Below are positions 8,403-16,922 of a stretch of DNA of 64,000 nt, piece by piece. Below the pieces are notes generated by a model, which had not been told where the DNA came from, searched no databases, and worked only from the letters and a program-made list of their open reading frames with translations. Positions within the stretch are counted from its first letter, which is position 1. Each line of letters begins with the position of its first letter. A program made the translations under genes and the position numbers. This DNA comes from an uncultured Prevotellaceae bacterium. Its GTDB lineage: Bacteria > Bacteroidota > Bacteroidia > Bacteroidales > Bacteroidaceae. The stretch covers positions 62,001 to 126,000 of the forward strand of contig ONDP01000013.1 in assembly GCA_900316645.1 (NCBI GenBank). The letters are read 5' to 3'.

Positions 8403-10031
8403 ATGCCTTTAATATATATACAAGGAGAAGAAGAGAAACAAAGACGCATACACTATGAGGTTGACCCCTCCCTGCCTTCGTTGGGTGAAGGCGGGATGGG
8501 CCAAGTGCTGAAAGGTGTACAGGTCAATGAGGCTAATGGCGTGCGCCGTGATGTAGCCATCAAATTTCTGTTTGAAGACCTGCCAGCTCATGCTATAGAG
8601 CGTGCCAGACGTGAAGCCTCTATCCAAATCAGTAACGAGAATTTGGTAGAGATGTTTGGATTTATAGAGGTTGTAGAGAATCCAGAGAGTGCTCGCCCCA
8701 TTAAGCGTTTCCATGTTGTCAGCGAACTCCTGCAAGGAGTGATGCTCTTCGATTTACTGAATGGCAAGACTACTGATAAGAATGGTCAGGAGGTTCCCTT
8801 TGCCCAAGAACTTTATCAGAGATATCAAAGTGACCGTTTCGGCTTTGCCGTTTTCATTGTGAAGAATATCCTTTCTGGTTTGATGGCACTTCATGATAAG
8901 GGTTATATCCATCGTGATCTGGACCCAAGTAATATCATGATTACCACTGACCGTAAAGTGAAAATCATCGATTTCGGAATTGCAAAGCGACTTGATAATC
9001 TGAACACACAAGACCAGCAACTCACCAGTACTGGTCAGTTCATAGGAAAGGCTGCCTATGCTGCACCGGAATTAGTGTTGGGCGATGTGCATAATCAAGA
9101 CAAGACAACCGATATCTATGCTGTGGGTATCATGCTCTTCCAGTTTATCACTGGCACCCTGCCATTCGAAGGAACAATGGCAGAGCTTATCAAGAAACAG
9201 CTGAACGAGAAGATACCCCTTAAACTGATTCCATATAAGGCTGTACGCAATATCGTAGCCAAGGCCACTGCCAAAAAACAGGCAGACCGCTATCAGTCAG
9301 CTGCAGAGATGCGTGTGGATTTGGAACACTTGTCGAAGGCTGATGCCGTGCCTACTGCTACCAGTGCAGGACAGGTGGTGGCAAGTCTGGCTGATGTGAA
9401 GAGCGGCAAAGGTAAAATGATAGGTATTGCTGCCGGTGCTGTGGTGGTGTTGGGCATCATCGTGGCATTTGTGCTGGGCGGATCGTCAGAACCGGAACCT
9501 GAGCCAGTAGTGGAGCAGAAGACGGAAGTAGTGGCAGAAAAGGCACCTGATGCAGGCAAGATGGCTGCTGATGCTGTCAAGCAGCTGAATGATCCTACCA
9601 CAGTTGTAGATGGTATCAAACAACTTACTGAGGTTGCCGACAAGTATGGCAATCAGAAGGAGGCTGCAGATGGTATCGCTCTTTTGGCTGCACTGACACA
9701 GCCTGCCGATATCGAGAATACCACTGACGAAATCAAGGAACTGCGTGCTGCTACCCATAACGACATCATTCGTGATATAGACAGGGCTCATGCCTATGCC
9801 GAAAAGGCTGTAAAGGCTAATCCCGAGAGTTATAAGGCGCTCTATGAATTGGCAACCGACTATTTGGGTGGCGAGGCAAGAATGAGTCAGGAGGCTGACT
9901 TCAAGAAGGCTTTGGAACTGTTTATGCAAGGTCAGAAGTATGCTGAAGCCAAGGGCGACAAGGAATATACCGACCTTTTCAACGGCCGTATAGAACTGGT
10001 GAAAGCCCAATTAGACAGTACGAACGAATAG
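8403..10031 (+). CDS. membrane Hanks-type Ser/Thr protein kinase
   Basis: A 542-residue kinase. The ATP loop is GEGGMGQV (near residue 28), the Lys is in VAIK, the catalytic loop is HRDLDPSN (HRD at 170-172) and the metal motif is DFG at 190-192. The usual Lys two residues after HRD (HRDxK) is Asp here. After the kinase domain comes one transmembrane segment (about residues 339-360) and an outside region of about 180 residues that is predicted helical and TPR-like, ending in KALELFMQGQKYAEAKG. The topology suggests a receptor-like kinase with a periplasmic sensor. It follows the FHA gene by 27 bases and precedes a second kinase by 9. Confidence 0.88.
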   Translation: MPLIYIQGEEEKQRRIHYEVDPSLPSLGEGGMGQVLKGVQVNEANGVRRDVAIKFLFEDLPAHAIERARREASIQISNENLVEMFGFIEVVENPESARPIKRFHVVSELLQGVMLFDLLNGKTTDKNGQEVPFAQELYQRYQSDRFGFAVFIVKNILSGLMALHDKGYIHRDLDPSNIMITTDRKVKIIDFGIAKRLDNLNTQDQQLTSTGQFIGKAAYAAPELVLGDVHNQDKTTDIYAVGIMLFQFITGTLPFEGTMAELIKKQLNEKIPLKLIPYKAVRNIVAKATAKKQADRYQSAAEMRVDLEHLSKADAVPTATSAGQVVASLADVKSGKGKMIGIAAGAVVVLGIIVAFVLGGSSEPEPEPVVEQKTEVVAEKAPDAGKMAADAVKQLNDPTTVVDGIKQLTEVADKYGNQKEAADGIALLAALTQPADIENTTDEIKELRAATHNDIIRDIDRAHAYAEKAVKANPESYKALYELATDYLGGEARMSQEADFKKALELFMQGQKYAEAKGDKEYTDLFNGRIELVKAQLDSTNE

Positions 10032-10040
10032 TAAACCTTT

Positions 10041-10958
10041 ATGCCAGGACAGGTTACGAGAAAGGGAAACATCATCTATCTGAATGCCTATGGACATTGG
10101 TATCAGTACGATGAATCGCAAGCACCGTTAGGAGCTGGCGCCATGGGAGTGGTGTATCTCGGGCAGAACTGTCAGACCCGTGAACCTGTTGCAGTGAAAC
10201 GTGTGGTTGACCGCTATGCCAACACCCCAGAGATACGTCGCAGGGCTCATCAGGAAGCCGACCTCATGTTCAGCCATCCTAATTTGGTTGAGATGTTAGG
10301 TTGTTGCGAAGTGGCACCAGGGCAGGGACCTATCTTTATCATCAGCCGTTATGTGAGGGGAGAGAACATTGACAAGTTTATCAATGCCCACGTGCGTTCG
10401 CTGCCCAATGCAGAGCACCGCATCTGTGAACTGTTCTTGCCTGTGCTCGACGCTTTGGCATATATCCATTCCAAAGGTATCATCCACATGGATATCAAAC
10501 CTTCGAATATCATGATGGAGCAGGGACGTAATGTCCGACTGATGGACTTGGGGATTGCTGACGTGTCGGAAACCATCAATAGTTCCACTTCAGGAATGAT
10601 GGGCACTCCGAAATATGCGGCTCCCGAACAGTTCTCGGATGTGGCCAGCAAGCCCCAACTCACTTCGGCAACGGATATCTATGAGGCCGGTATTACGCTC
10701 TACGAACTAATCACCAAACAGAATCCTTTCTCTGCTTCAACAGTGGCAGAGTCAAAGGCCTTGCATCATGGTATGGTATTGCCAAGGGTACCGGGAATCT
10801 CTGATTCTGTATTCGAAGTTACCCGCAAGGCTACGGCCATCAAACAGGAGGACCGCTATCAGAATGCCAGTGCTATGAAACAAGCCCTCAAGGAGGCATT
10901 GCCCCCTCGTAATTACTCAAAATTCGATCGTTTCCTTTCTGGGATATTAAAGAAATAA
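10041..10958 (+). CDS. soluble Hanks-type Ser/Thr kinase with altered catalytic motifs
   Basis: A 305-residue kinase domain without a membrane segment. The ATP loop GAGAMGVV, VAVK lysine and alpha-C Glu (HQEADLM) are intact. The catalytic loop reads HMDIKPSN (149-156), so the Arg of HRD is Met, and the DFG motif is DLG (169-171). The activation loop contains a Ser/Thr run (ETINSSTSGMMGTPKY) ahead of the APE motif (AAPEQF). Non-RD kinases are usually not controlled by activation-loop phosphorylation, so regulation may differ from the first kinase. It starts 9 bases after that gene and 5 bases before the phosphatase gene. Confidence 0.87.
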   Translation: MPGQVTRKGNIIYLNAYGHWYQYDESQAPLGAGAMGVVYLGQNCQTREPVAVKRVVDRYANTPEIRRRAHQEADLMFSHPNLVEMLGCCEVAPGQGPIFIISRYVRGENIDKFINAHVRSLPNAEHRICELFLPVLDALAYIHSKGIIHMDIKPSNIMMEQGRNVRLMDLGIADVSETINSSTSGMMGTPKYAAPEQFSDVASKPQLTSATDIYEAGITLYELITKQNPFSASTVAESKALHHGMVLPRVPGISDSVFEVTRKATAIKQEDRYQNASAMKQALKEALPPRNYSKFDRFLSGILKK

Positions 10959-10963
10959 ACAAT

Positions 10964-12364
10964 ATGAATGCAATTAAAACATCCATGCCTTACGTTGGCT
11001 ATTGGGACACCCGTCAAGGAGGGCGTGCCGAGAATCAGGACTCTTGTGGGTTCATTGATACCGACAAGGGATTGATAGCCGTTGTGTGTGATGGCATGGG
11101 AGGTGGGCCTGGTGGACAGCTTGCCTCCACTATAGCCGTTCAGAAAATAGTGGAGTATGTGGTGGGTGCCCCTCAGGATATGCCTCGCACAGAGATGGTT
11201 GCCAATGCCATAGAACATGGACATCAAGCCATCCTGGCAAAGACAGCTGAGACACCAGCCCTAAGAGGCATGGGATCTACAGCCACCGTCCTGCTGATCA
11301 ACGAGCAGTCGGCTATCTTAGGTCATGTAGGCGACAGCCGTATCTATCAGTTCCGTCACGGAAAGAAGATATTCCGTACTGCCGACCACTCTATGGTGGC
11401 GGATTTGGTGCGCAATGGAACGCTGACAGAAGAACAGGCACGTCTGTCGTCTCAGTCGAATATCATCACCAAAGCCTTGGGCAGTAAGTTGACCAATCTG
11501 GCTGAGGTCACGGAGCGTCCGTATGAAAAAGGTGATCGCTTCATGCTTTGCACTGACGGCATCTGGGGTGCTATGCCTGAGCCTGAACTCATCAAGCGGG
11601 TTGCCAAGACGCCCTCTTTGTCGGGTGCTGTTGACGGCACCGTATTGACGGTTGACGATATCGGTCGTAAGAATGGTAACCATCACGACAATCTGACCAT
11701 CGCATTATTAGAAACAAAACAAGATTCATTACTGAAAGAGAAAATGAGTAAGACGACATTACGTATTTTAATCGCACTGGCAGCACTCTGTCTGCTGAGT
11801 ATTATTCTGAACATTGTGTTGCTCAGTCGCCCTGATACTCCTGTAAATAAGGAAGAGGTTGACAGTATGGCAGAGGAACTCGACAAGCGAGGCAATCGCA
11901 TTCGGGCTCTCGAAGACTCCATCAATGCCATGTGGGGCAATGTGGCCAACTCCAAGCAGGAGGCTGCTGACGCTACGCTGAAGGCTGCCAAGGAGAAAGA
12001 GAATGCTGCAGAGAAAGCGAAGAGTGAGGCAGAGCAGAATGCCAAAGAGGCTAAGGAGGCCGCCGATAAGGCAAAGGCTGCTGCAGACCAGGCAAAATCG
12101 GCTGCGGATGCTATTCTGAAGTCGCGCAACGACGTGATAGCCCAGCTCACCAAGATTAAGGATATGCAGGAGAATGCCCAGCGCAAGCAGATGCGCAGCG
12201 CTGTGGCTGAGTCGCTGAAGACGCTTGCTGACAAGGATGCCAAGCATAAGTCTGTTTACGACGACGTGCGAGAGAAATTAGGCAACAAGGTGGCTTCGGA
12301 GAATACTGATATGAGTAAAGGTCATTATAATATCCTCATCAAGAATCTTCAATCAATTAAATAA
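10964..12364 (+). CDS. membrane PP2C-type protein phosphatase with periplasmic coiled coil
   Basis: A 466-residue protein. The PP2C domain (residues 5-250) has all the metal motifs: RAENQD, CDGMGG, GSTATV, VGDSR, CTDGIWG and HDNLT. One transmembrane segment follows (about 264-286), then an Ala/Lys/Glu-rich coiled coil (about 310-410) predicted to lie outside. PP2C enzymes remove phosphate from Ser/Thr and usually oppose the kinases encoded beside them. The layout (cytoplasmic enzyme, one membrane span, long external helix) matches the first kinase and the FHA protein that follows, which suggests they assemble through their periplasmic parts. Confidence 0.9.
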   Translation: MNAIKTSMPYVGYWDTRQGGRAENQDSCGFIDTDKGLIAVVCDGMGGGPGGQLASTIAVQKIVEYVVGAPQDMPRTEMVANAIEHGHQAILAKTAETPALRGMGSTATVLLINEQSAILGHVGDSRIYQFRHGKKIFRTADHSMVADLVRNGTLTEEQARLSSQSNIITKALGSKLTNLAEVTERPYEKGDRFMLCTDGIWGAMPEPELIKRVAKTPSLSGAVDGTVLTVDDIGRKNGNHHDNLTIALLETKQDSLLKEKMSKTTLRILIALAALCLLSIILNIVLLSRPDTPVNKEEVDSMAEELDKRGNRIRALEDSINAMWGNVANSKQEAADATLKAAKEKENAAEKAKSEAEQNAKEAKEAADKAKAAADQAKSAADAILKSRNDVIAQLTKIKDMQENAQRKQMRSAVAESLKTLADKDAKHKSVYDDVREKLGNKVASENTDMSKGHYNILIKNLQSIK

Positions 12365-12375
12365 CTAGTGTGCCT

Positions 12376-13116
12376 ATGAAGACAATAACAATAGGTCGTG
12401 GCGATGGCTGTAATATATACATCGATGATGAGTCGATGAGTCGTCGGCATGCCATTATCAAGATTCCTACTTTCGGGGAAATGGAGATTGTGGACATGAG
12501 TAAGAACGGAACCTCCGTCAACGGTATCCGGCTCCGTCCTAATGTGCCATTCCCTGTGAGCCGCAAGGATGTGGTCACTTTTGCAGATGTCGCACAGTTA
12601 GACTGGGCAAAGGTACCGGACCCCTTGAAGTATTATAAATTAGGTGTCCTTATCGTGGGTGGACTCATTGTCCTGTTGTTGGCTATTTGGCTTGCCAAGA
12701 GCCTGTTTAGTGGCTCAAAAGAAGAACCGGTAAAGCCAGCGATAGAGCAGGTGGAGAAGTCAGTTCCACCTTCAGAACAACAGGTAGAAACCACTAAGGA
12801 AGAACCTGCCGAAGAAGCTGCAGATGACAAAGCTGAGCCTCAGACTCCTGCTGCAACAGAAGGGAAAGAGACTACATCGGATACCTACGATCCTGTGAAA
12901 GAGTTTAATAAGGCCGTCCAAGCTGGCAAGGAAAGACGAGTGGCTGAAGAGAGAGCTCGTCAGCAGAAAGCTAAAGAACAGCAGAAGCAGAAGGAGCAGA
13001 AGCAGAAGGAGCAAAAGCAAAAGGAACAGCAGAAAGAGCAGCAGAAGCAGGAAGACAGCAAGCAGCCTTCTGATGGCAATTCCTCTAAGAAAGAATATAA
13101 ACCAGAAATGATATAA
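12376..13116 (+). CDS. membrane FHA-domain protein with charged repeat tail
   Basis: The start is placed at ATG 12376; a GTG two codons earlier is also possible. An FHA domain opens the protein (GRGDGCNIYI, SMSRRHAII, DMSKNGTSVNG), followed by a single membrane segment near residues 88-108 (LGVLIVGGLIVLLLAIWLA). The rest is low in complexity: an acidic Pro/Glu region and then repeated KEQKQ/KEQQKQ units (13000-13060). The tail would be periplasmic. It probably serves as a phospho-dependent scaffold for the operon's kinases. Confidence 0.82.
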   Translation: MKTITIGRGDGCNIYIDDESMSRRHAIIKIPTFGEMEIVDMSKNGTSVNGIRLRPNVPFPVSRKDVVTFADVAQLDWAKVPDPLKYYKLGVLIVGGLIVLLLAIWLAKSLFSGSKEEPVKPAIEQVEKSVPPSEQQVETTKEEPAEEAADDKAEPQTPAATEGKETTSDTYDPVKEFNKAVQAGKERRVAEERARQQKAKEQQKQKEQKQKEQKQKEQQKEQQKQEDSKQPSDGNSSKKEYKPEMI

Positions 13117-13134
13117 CCTAAAACAGATAAATAT

Positions 13135-14796
13135 ATGAAAATTATTAAGATTGGTAGTTCGCAATCATGCGACCTCGTATTGGACAGCCAGTACGTTAGC
13201 AGTTTACATGCAGAGATGACAATTCTTGACGACGGACAGATTATCCTCGAAGACAAGAACAGTAAGAATGGTACCACTGTGGGCAATAAGAAGATTGAGC
13301 CTGGCAGGGAGGTGAATGTACAGCGTGGTGATCGCATCTCCTTTGCTGATGTGCCATTGGTATGGGCTAAGGTTCCTGTTGCCGAGAAACTGACAGCCTA
13401 CAAGTCGGTCTATAACATCGGCTCTAACTATCGTAACGAAATGATTGTCAACAGTCAGACTGTCAGCCGTTTCCATGCATCAGTACGTGTGGGCAAGGAT
13501 GGTAAGGTTTATATCCACGATAATGGCAGCCGCAATGGTACGATGGTGAATGGTGTGAAGATTGCCGCCAACAAGGATGTTCGCATCAAGAAGGGTGACA
13601 ACATTGTATGTGGTACGGAGGATGTGACAGATCAGATAGCTGCTGTTATGCCGAAGACCAATATGACCATGATTTATGGTATTGCCGGTGTTATTGGCGC
13701 ACTGATTCTCATAGGACTTATCTATGCCCTGTTGCCAAGTGGCAAGATTGATCCTGTACCAACTCCTGACACGCCTTACGTAGCTTCTACCCCTACTATT
13801 ACACCAGAGAAATATCGCAATTCAGTGGTGTTCGTAGGTGCACAATATCACTACATCGCTGAGTTCGAAGATAATCCTATTCCAGATGCTTGGAATGGTA
13901 AGATAGAGGATATCGGAATACTTGAGAAAACCAATACTATACGTCCTTATACAGCAACAGCATTCTTCCTCGATCGTAATGGCTATATGGGTACCAATCG
14001 TCATGTGGCTGTGCCTTGGGAGTACCGTAGCAAAGATGAAGATAACTTGGTTCGTGAATTGATAGAATATCGTATAGAATTGATGCGTCGTACTTGTATT
14101 TATATGCGAGATGGAGATGAACGAATAACTGGCAGCGATAAACTAGGAAGAGATTTCTCAAAAGAGATGATGAACAAATTTATTCAAACCGATTTTGGTA
14201 AGGGTATTCTCGCTCATCTTTCTAAGTATGGTTCAGCTGGCGCCGCAGAATTAAATAAAATCGTAAGCCGCTTGAATAGAAGTCGTTATACGATTACAGG
14301 CGCTATTGACTATATTATGGTTGGTTATGCAGGTCGTAATTATACACATGGCGATGAGTTCCAGCGTTGTGACGTCATCTCTGAATCGAAAGATCCAGAT
14401 ATCGATGTTGCTCTGCTCCAGTTGAACGACAAGAAGACACCAGACCATGTTGAGTTAGTCTTCAGTCCTTCACAGTTTGTAGAAGAGCGTCTTGTTCCTT
14501 TGAAGGACAAGCTCTTCACTATTGGTTATCCTGCTGGTCTGAACTGGGCCCTCGACAAGAAGGCTAAGTCATTGGAGCCCAGTATCAAGGAGACCAAGTG
14601 TAGCAAGGAGCCCAGCAAGTATGACTTTGAACTCCAAGAGTCATCTGTTGGTGGTAGCAGTGGCTCTCCTATCTTTAACGAGGCAGGCCAGTTGGTTGGC
14701 GTTCTGTGGGGTGGCACCAGCATTGCAGGTGGTTTCACCAAAGCCATGCATGCTAAGTATCTAAAGAAATTATGTGACGAAGAGGGTGTAAAGTAA
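13135..14796 (+). CDS. double-FHA membrane protein with trypsin-like serine protease domain
   Basis: A 553-residue protein. Two FHA domains lie at the N-terminus (GSSQSCDLVL/SSLHAE/NSKNGTTVG and GSNYRNEMIV/SRFHAS/GSRNGTMVNG), followed by one membrane segment (about 180-203) and a trypsin-fold protease outside. The triad is visible: His in GTNRHVA, Asp in DPDIDVALLQL, Ser in GGSSGSPIF. A long insertion of about 130 residues separates His and Asp. The architecture implies that phosphothreonine binding in the cytoplasm could control, or anchor, proteolysis in the periplasm. This is an unusual domain combination. The next gene overlaps its stop codon. Confidence 0.87.
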   Translation: MKIIKIGSSQSCDLVLDSQYVSSLHAEMTILDDGQIILEDKNSKNGTTVGNKKIEPGREVNVQRGDRISFADVPLVWAKVPVAEKLTAYKSVYNIGSNYRNEMIVNSQTVSRFHASVRVGKDGKVYIHDNGSRNGTMVNGVKIAANKDVRIKKGDNIVCGTEDVTDQIAAVMPKTNMTMIYGIAGVIGALILIGLIYALLPSGKIDPVPTPDTPYVASTPTITPEKYRNSVVFVGAQYHYIAEFEDNPIPDAWNGKIEDIGILEKTNTIRPYTATAFFLDRNGYMGTNRHVAVPWEYRSKDEDNLVRELIEYRIELMRRTCIYMRDGDERITGSDKLGRDFSKEMMNKFIQTDFGKGILAHLSKYGSAGAAELNKIVSRLNRSRYTITGAIDYIMVGYAGRNYTHGDEFQRCDVISESKDPDIDVALLQLNDKKTPDHVELVFSPSQFVEERLVPLKDKLFTIGYPAGLNWALDKKAKSLEPSIKETKCSKEPSKYDFELQESSVGGSSGSPIFNEAGQLVGVLWGGTSIAGGFTKAMHAKYLKKLCDEEGVK

Positions 14797-16157
14797 TGAA
14801 TATTCAGAAAAGTCTTATATTATTAATAATGTGTCTTGCCCTGCCAATAGTGGGGCAAGCACAGTCTGCTCACTGGGCTCTCACACCGACCTATCAGTCG
14901 GTAACTCCCTTTGCCCCCAATTTGTTCAAGGTTAAGACCTATGCCAGTGTGGGCATCTGTGATGCTGACGAGAAATGGGTGGTGTCGTTGGCTATGGACT
15001 CCATCACCAACATCACCAATGGTTTTGCCCTGGCACTTACCAAGGTAAAGGATAAGTATCGTATTGCCTACATTATTCGTGAGAATGGTACACGCGAGGC
15101 TGTCAAGGAGGAACTCTATGCGGGTGATCATCCTTATTTCTCGGAAGACCGTTGTCCTGTGATGAATAAGAAGGGTAAGTATGGCTATCTGTCACCTTCA
15201 GGCGATTTGGCAATAGCTTGCGACTATTCCTCTGTACAGCCTTTCCTCAATGGTAGGGCTTTGGCAACGAAAGAGAAAGGTGGGTTTGCCGGACTGTTTG
15301 GCAAGAAGAAGGGTAAGGCTTTCGAAATAGACCTGAAGGGTAATGCCCGTGAAGCCAGTCAGGTGAATCCTGATGCCCTCAGTTCCAGTTCTATGGGTAA
15401 GATGAGTGAGGCTTATTCTCCTAACCCTGATCCTGCCTATCAGCGCTTCTCAGAGAATAATGCGTATGGCTATCGCAAGGGTAGCACCATTATTCTTCCT
15501 GCTCAGTTTGAGTCAGCAAGCAGCGTTTCCAACGATTGTGCCATTGTGATGGTTAACCATCTGTTTGGCGTTGTGCGTTTCAATAGCTCGGATGTCAGAT
15601 GTAAGGTCAGCGAGTCGGGAGGTCATTTGAAGGCAGAAGCTACTCTTCCTGCCGTTTGGGAGAAGAAGGTTGCCACTATTACCCGTGTTGTCAACGGCTC
15701 TTCTCGCAAGGAATTCGAGATGGAGGGCACTGGTATGGAGCGCTCGCTTGATGTCACTGTCGATAAGGAGAGTGGCAAGAAAGTTTATGAACTCTCGTGC
15801 GACAAACTGGTGTTGTGGCGTAATGTGAACAATGCCGGCGGTGGTGACGATGACGATAGAGGTGGCAAGTCGTCAGGAGGTGGCATTTCTGTCAGTGCTC
15901 CTGGTACGGTGAAAGCCAATGCCAAGAATATCTGTTCTGTACCTGTCAAAGTGGTGAATCGGGGCAGCTCGGCTCGTACCATTTCAGTTTCTGCCAGCAC
16001 AGGTCAGAGCGCCTCGGTTAAAGTGGCTGCAGGAAAGACGGGTAGTGTGACGCTGAGCATTCCTGTCACCAAGGACACCAAGTGCCGTATTACCGCCAGT
16101 GGTGGAGGCGCCTCCAGTTCGTGTTCTACCAACCTGAAGGCCAAATTCGCCTTGTAA
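14796..16157 (+). CDS. secreted protein with WG-like repeats
   Basis: A 453-residue protein with a signal peptide (LILLIMCLALPIVGQAQ). Its ATG overlaps the stop of the protease gene (TAATG), so translation is probably coupled. The middle has segments resembling WG repeats (KGKYGYLSPSGDLAIACDY). After a Gly/Asp/Ser linker (GGGDDDDRGGKSSGGG) the last 90 residues look like an Ig-like beta domain with many Ser and Thr. It is likely a periplasmic or surface partner of the protease, possibly its substrate. That role is inferred only from coupling. Confidence 0.65.
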   Translation: MNIQKSLILLIMCLALPIVGQAQSAHWALTPTYQSVTPFAPNLFKVKTYASVGICDADEKWVVSLAMDSITNITNGFALALTKVKDKYRIAYIIRENGTREAVKEELYAGDHPYFSEDRCPVMNKKGKYGYLSPSGDLAIACDYSSVQPFLNGRALATKEKGGFAGLFGKKKGKAFEIDLKGNAREASQVNPDALSSSSMGKMSEAYSPNPDPAYQRFSENNAYGYRKGSTIILPAQFESASSVSNDCAIVMVNHLFGVVRFNSSDVRCKVSESGGHLKAEATLPAVWEKKVATITRVVNGSSRKEFEMEGTGMERSLDVTVDKESGKKVYELSCDKLVLWRNVNNAGGGDDDDRGGKSSGGGISVSAPGTVKANAKNICSVPVKVVNRGSSARTISVSASTGQSASVKVAAGKTGSVTLSIPVTKDTKCRITASGGGASSSCSTNLKAKFAL

Positions 16158-16170
16158 GGTTCCCTTCTTT

Positions 16171-16833
16171 ATGACAATTACACCTATTGCATATTTCCAC
16201 TCTCCGTTCACGTCGAAGTTCGGCGTGCCACGGCAGAGTGGAATTGTTTCTCATCTGCAGGGCACCATTCAGTTTACACGCGATTATAGTCAGGCGGAGG
16301 CACTTCGTGGGCTGGATGCCTACGATTTCCTGTGGCTGATATGGGGATTCTCCGAAAACGAGCAGGCAGAGAAACATCCCACCGTTCGGCCTCCGCTGTT
16401 GGGTGGTAATGAAAGGGTAGGGGTGTGGGCCACGCGTTCGCCCTTTCGTCCTAACAATCTCGGTCTGTCGTCTGTTCGCATTCTGGCTGTCCATCCTGAG
16501 GTTCCCAGTATCGACGTGTTGGGTGCCGACCTGATGGATGGTACACCTATTTATGATGTTAAGCCCTATCTGGCTTATGTTGACAGTCACCCAGAAGCTC
16601 GTGGAGGCTTTACTGATACGCATCAGTGGCAGCGTTTGCAGGTGGAGGTTCCTCCTGCCCTTCGTCCTTGTTTTTCTGCGGAACAGTGGCAGGTCATAGA
16701 GGAAGTGCTCTCCCTGGACCCGCGTCCTCATTATCATGATGATGCCGATAGGCAGTATGTCATGCCTTTTGCTGACCATGAAATCCACTTCAAAGTTAAT
16801 CGTCAAACCTTGACAATCATTCAAATTACGTAA
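16171..16833 (+). CDS. trmO: tRNA (N6-threonylcarbamoyladenosine37-N6)-methyltransferase
   Basis: A 220-residue TrmO (TsaA/YaeB) protein, which methylates t6A37 in certain tRNAs using SAM. The single-sheeted barrel signature is clear: TSKFGVPRQSG at the start, LWLIWGFSEN, GVWATRSPFRPNNLGLSS in the SAM-binding core, and DLMDGTPIYDVKPYLAY. Length and order match the family. It starts 13 bases after the signalling operon and may be transcribed with it, though its function is unrelated. Confidence 0.93.
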   Translation: MTITPIAYFHSPFTSKFGVPRQSGIVSHLQGTIQFTRDYSQAEALRGLDAYDFLWLIWGFSENEQAEKHPTVRPPLLGGNERVGVWATRSPFRPNNLGLSSVRILAVHPEVPSIDVLGADLMDGTPIYDVKPYLAYVDSHPEARGGFTDTHQWQRLQVEVPPALRPCFSAEQWQVIEEVLSLDPRPHYHDDADRQYVMPFADHEIHFKVNRQTLTIIQIT

Positions 16834-16860
16834 CTTTTTAGGAAAAAAAGAACTAAAAAT

Positions 16861-16891
16861 TTGGAAATTTTTAGAATATTCCATAATTTTG
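16861..16891 (+). promoter_or_regulatory. promoter of the histidine-kinase-like gene
   Basis: TTG at 16861-16863, a 20-base spacer and TAATTTTG at 16884-16891. An unusually good Shine-Dalgarno (AAAGGAGG, ending at 16916) follows and selects the ATG at 16923. Confidence 0.65.
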
Positions 16892-16922
16892 CATTCGTAA
16901 CTTGCAAAAAAGGAGGTCGACG

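Noticed and set aside
7668..16157. FHA/kinase/PP2C genes as part of a type VI secretion system
   Set aside because: Such genes can accompany type VI systems, but no sheath, tube, baseplate or ClpV gene is nearby.
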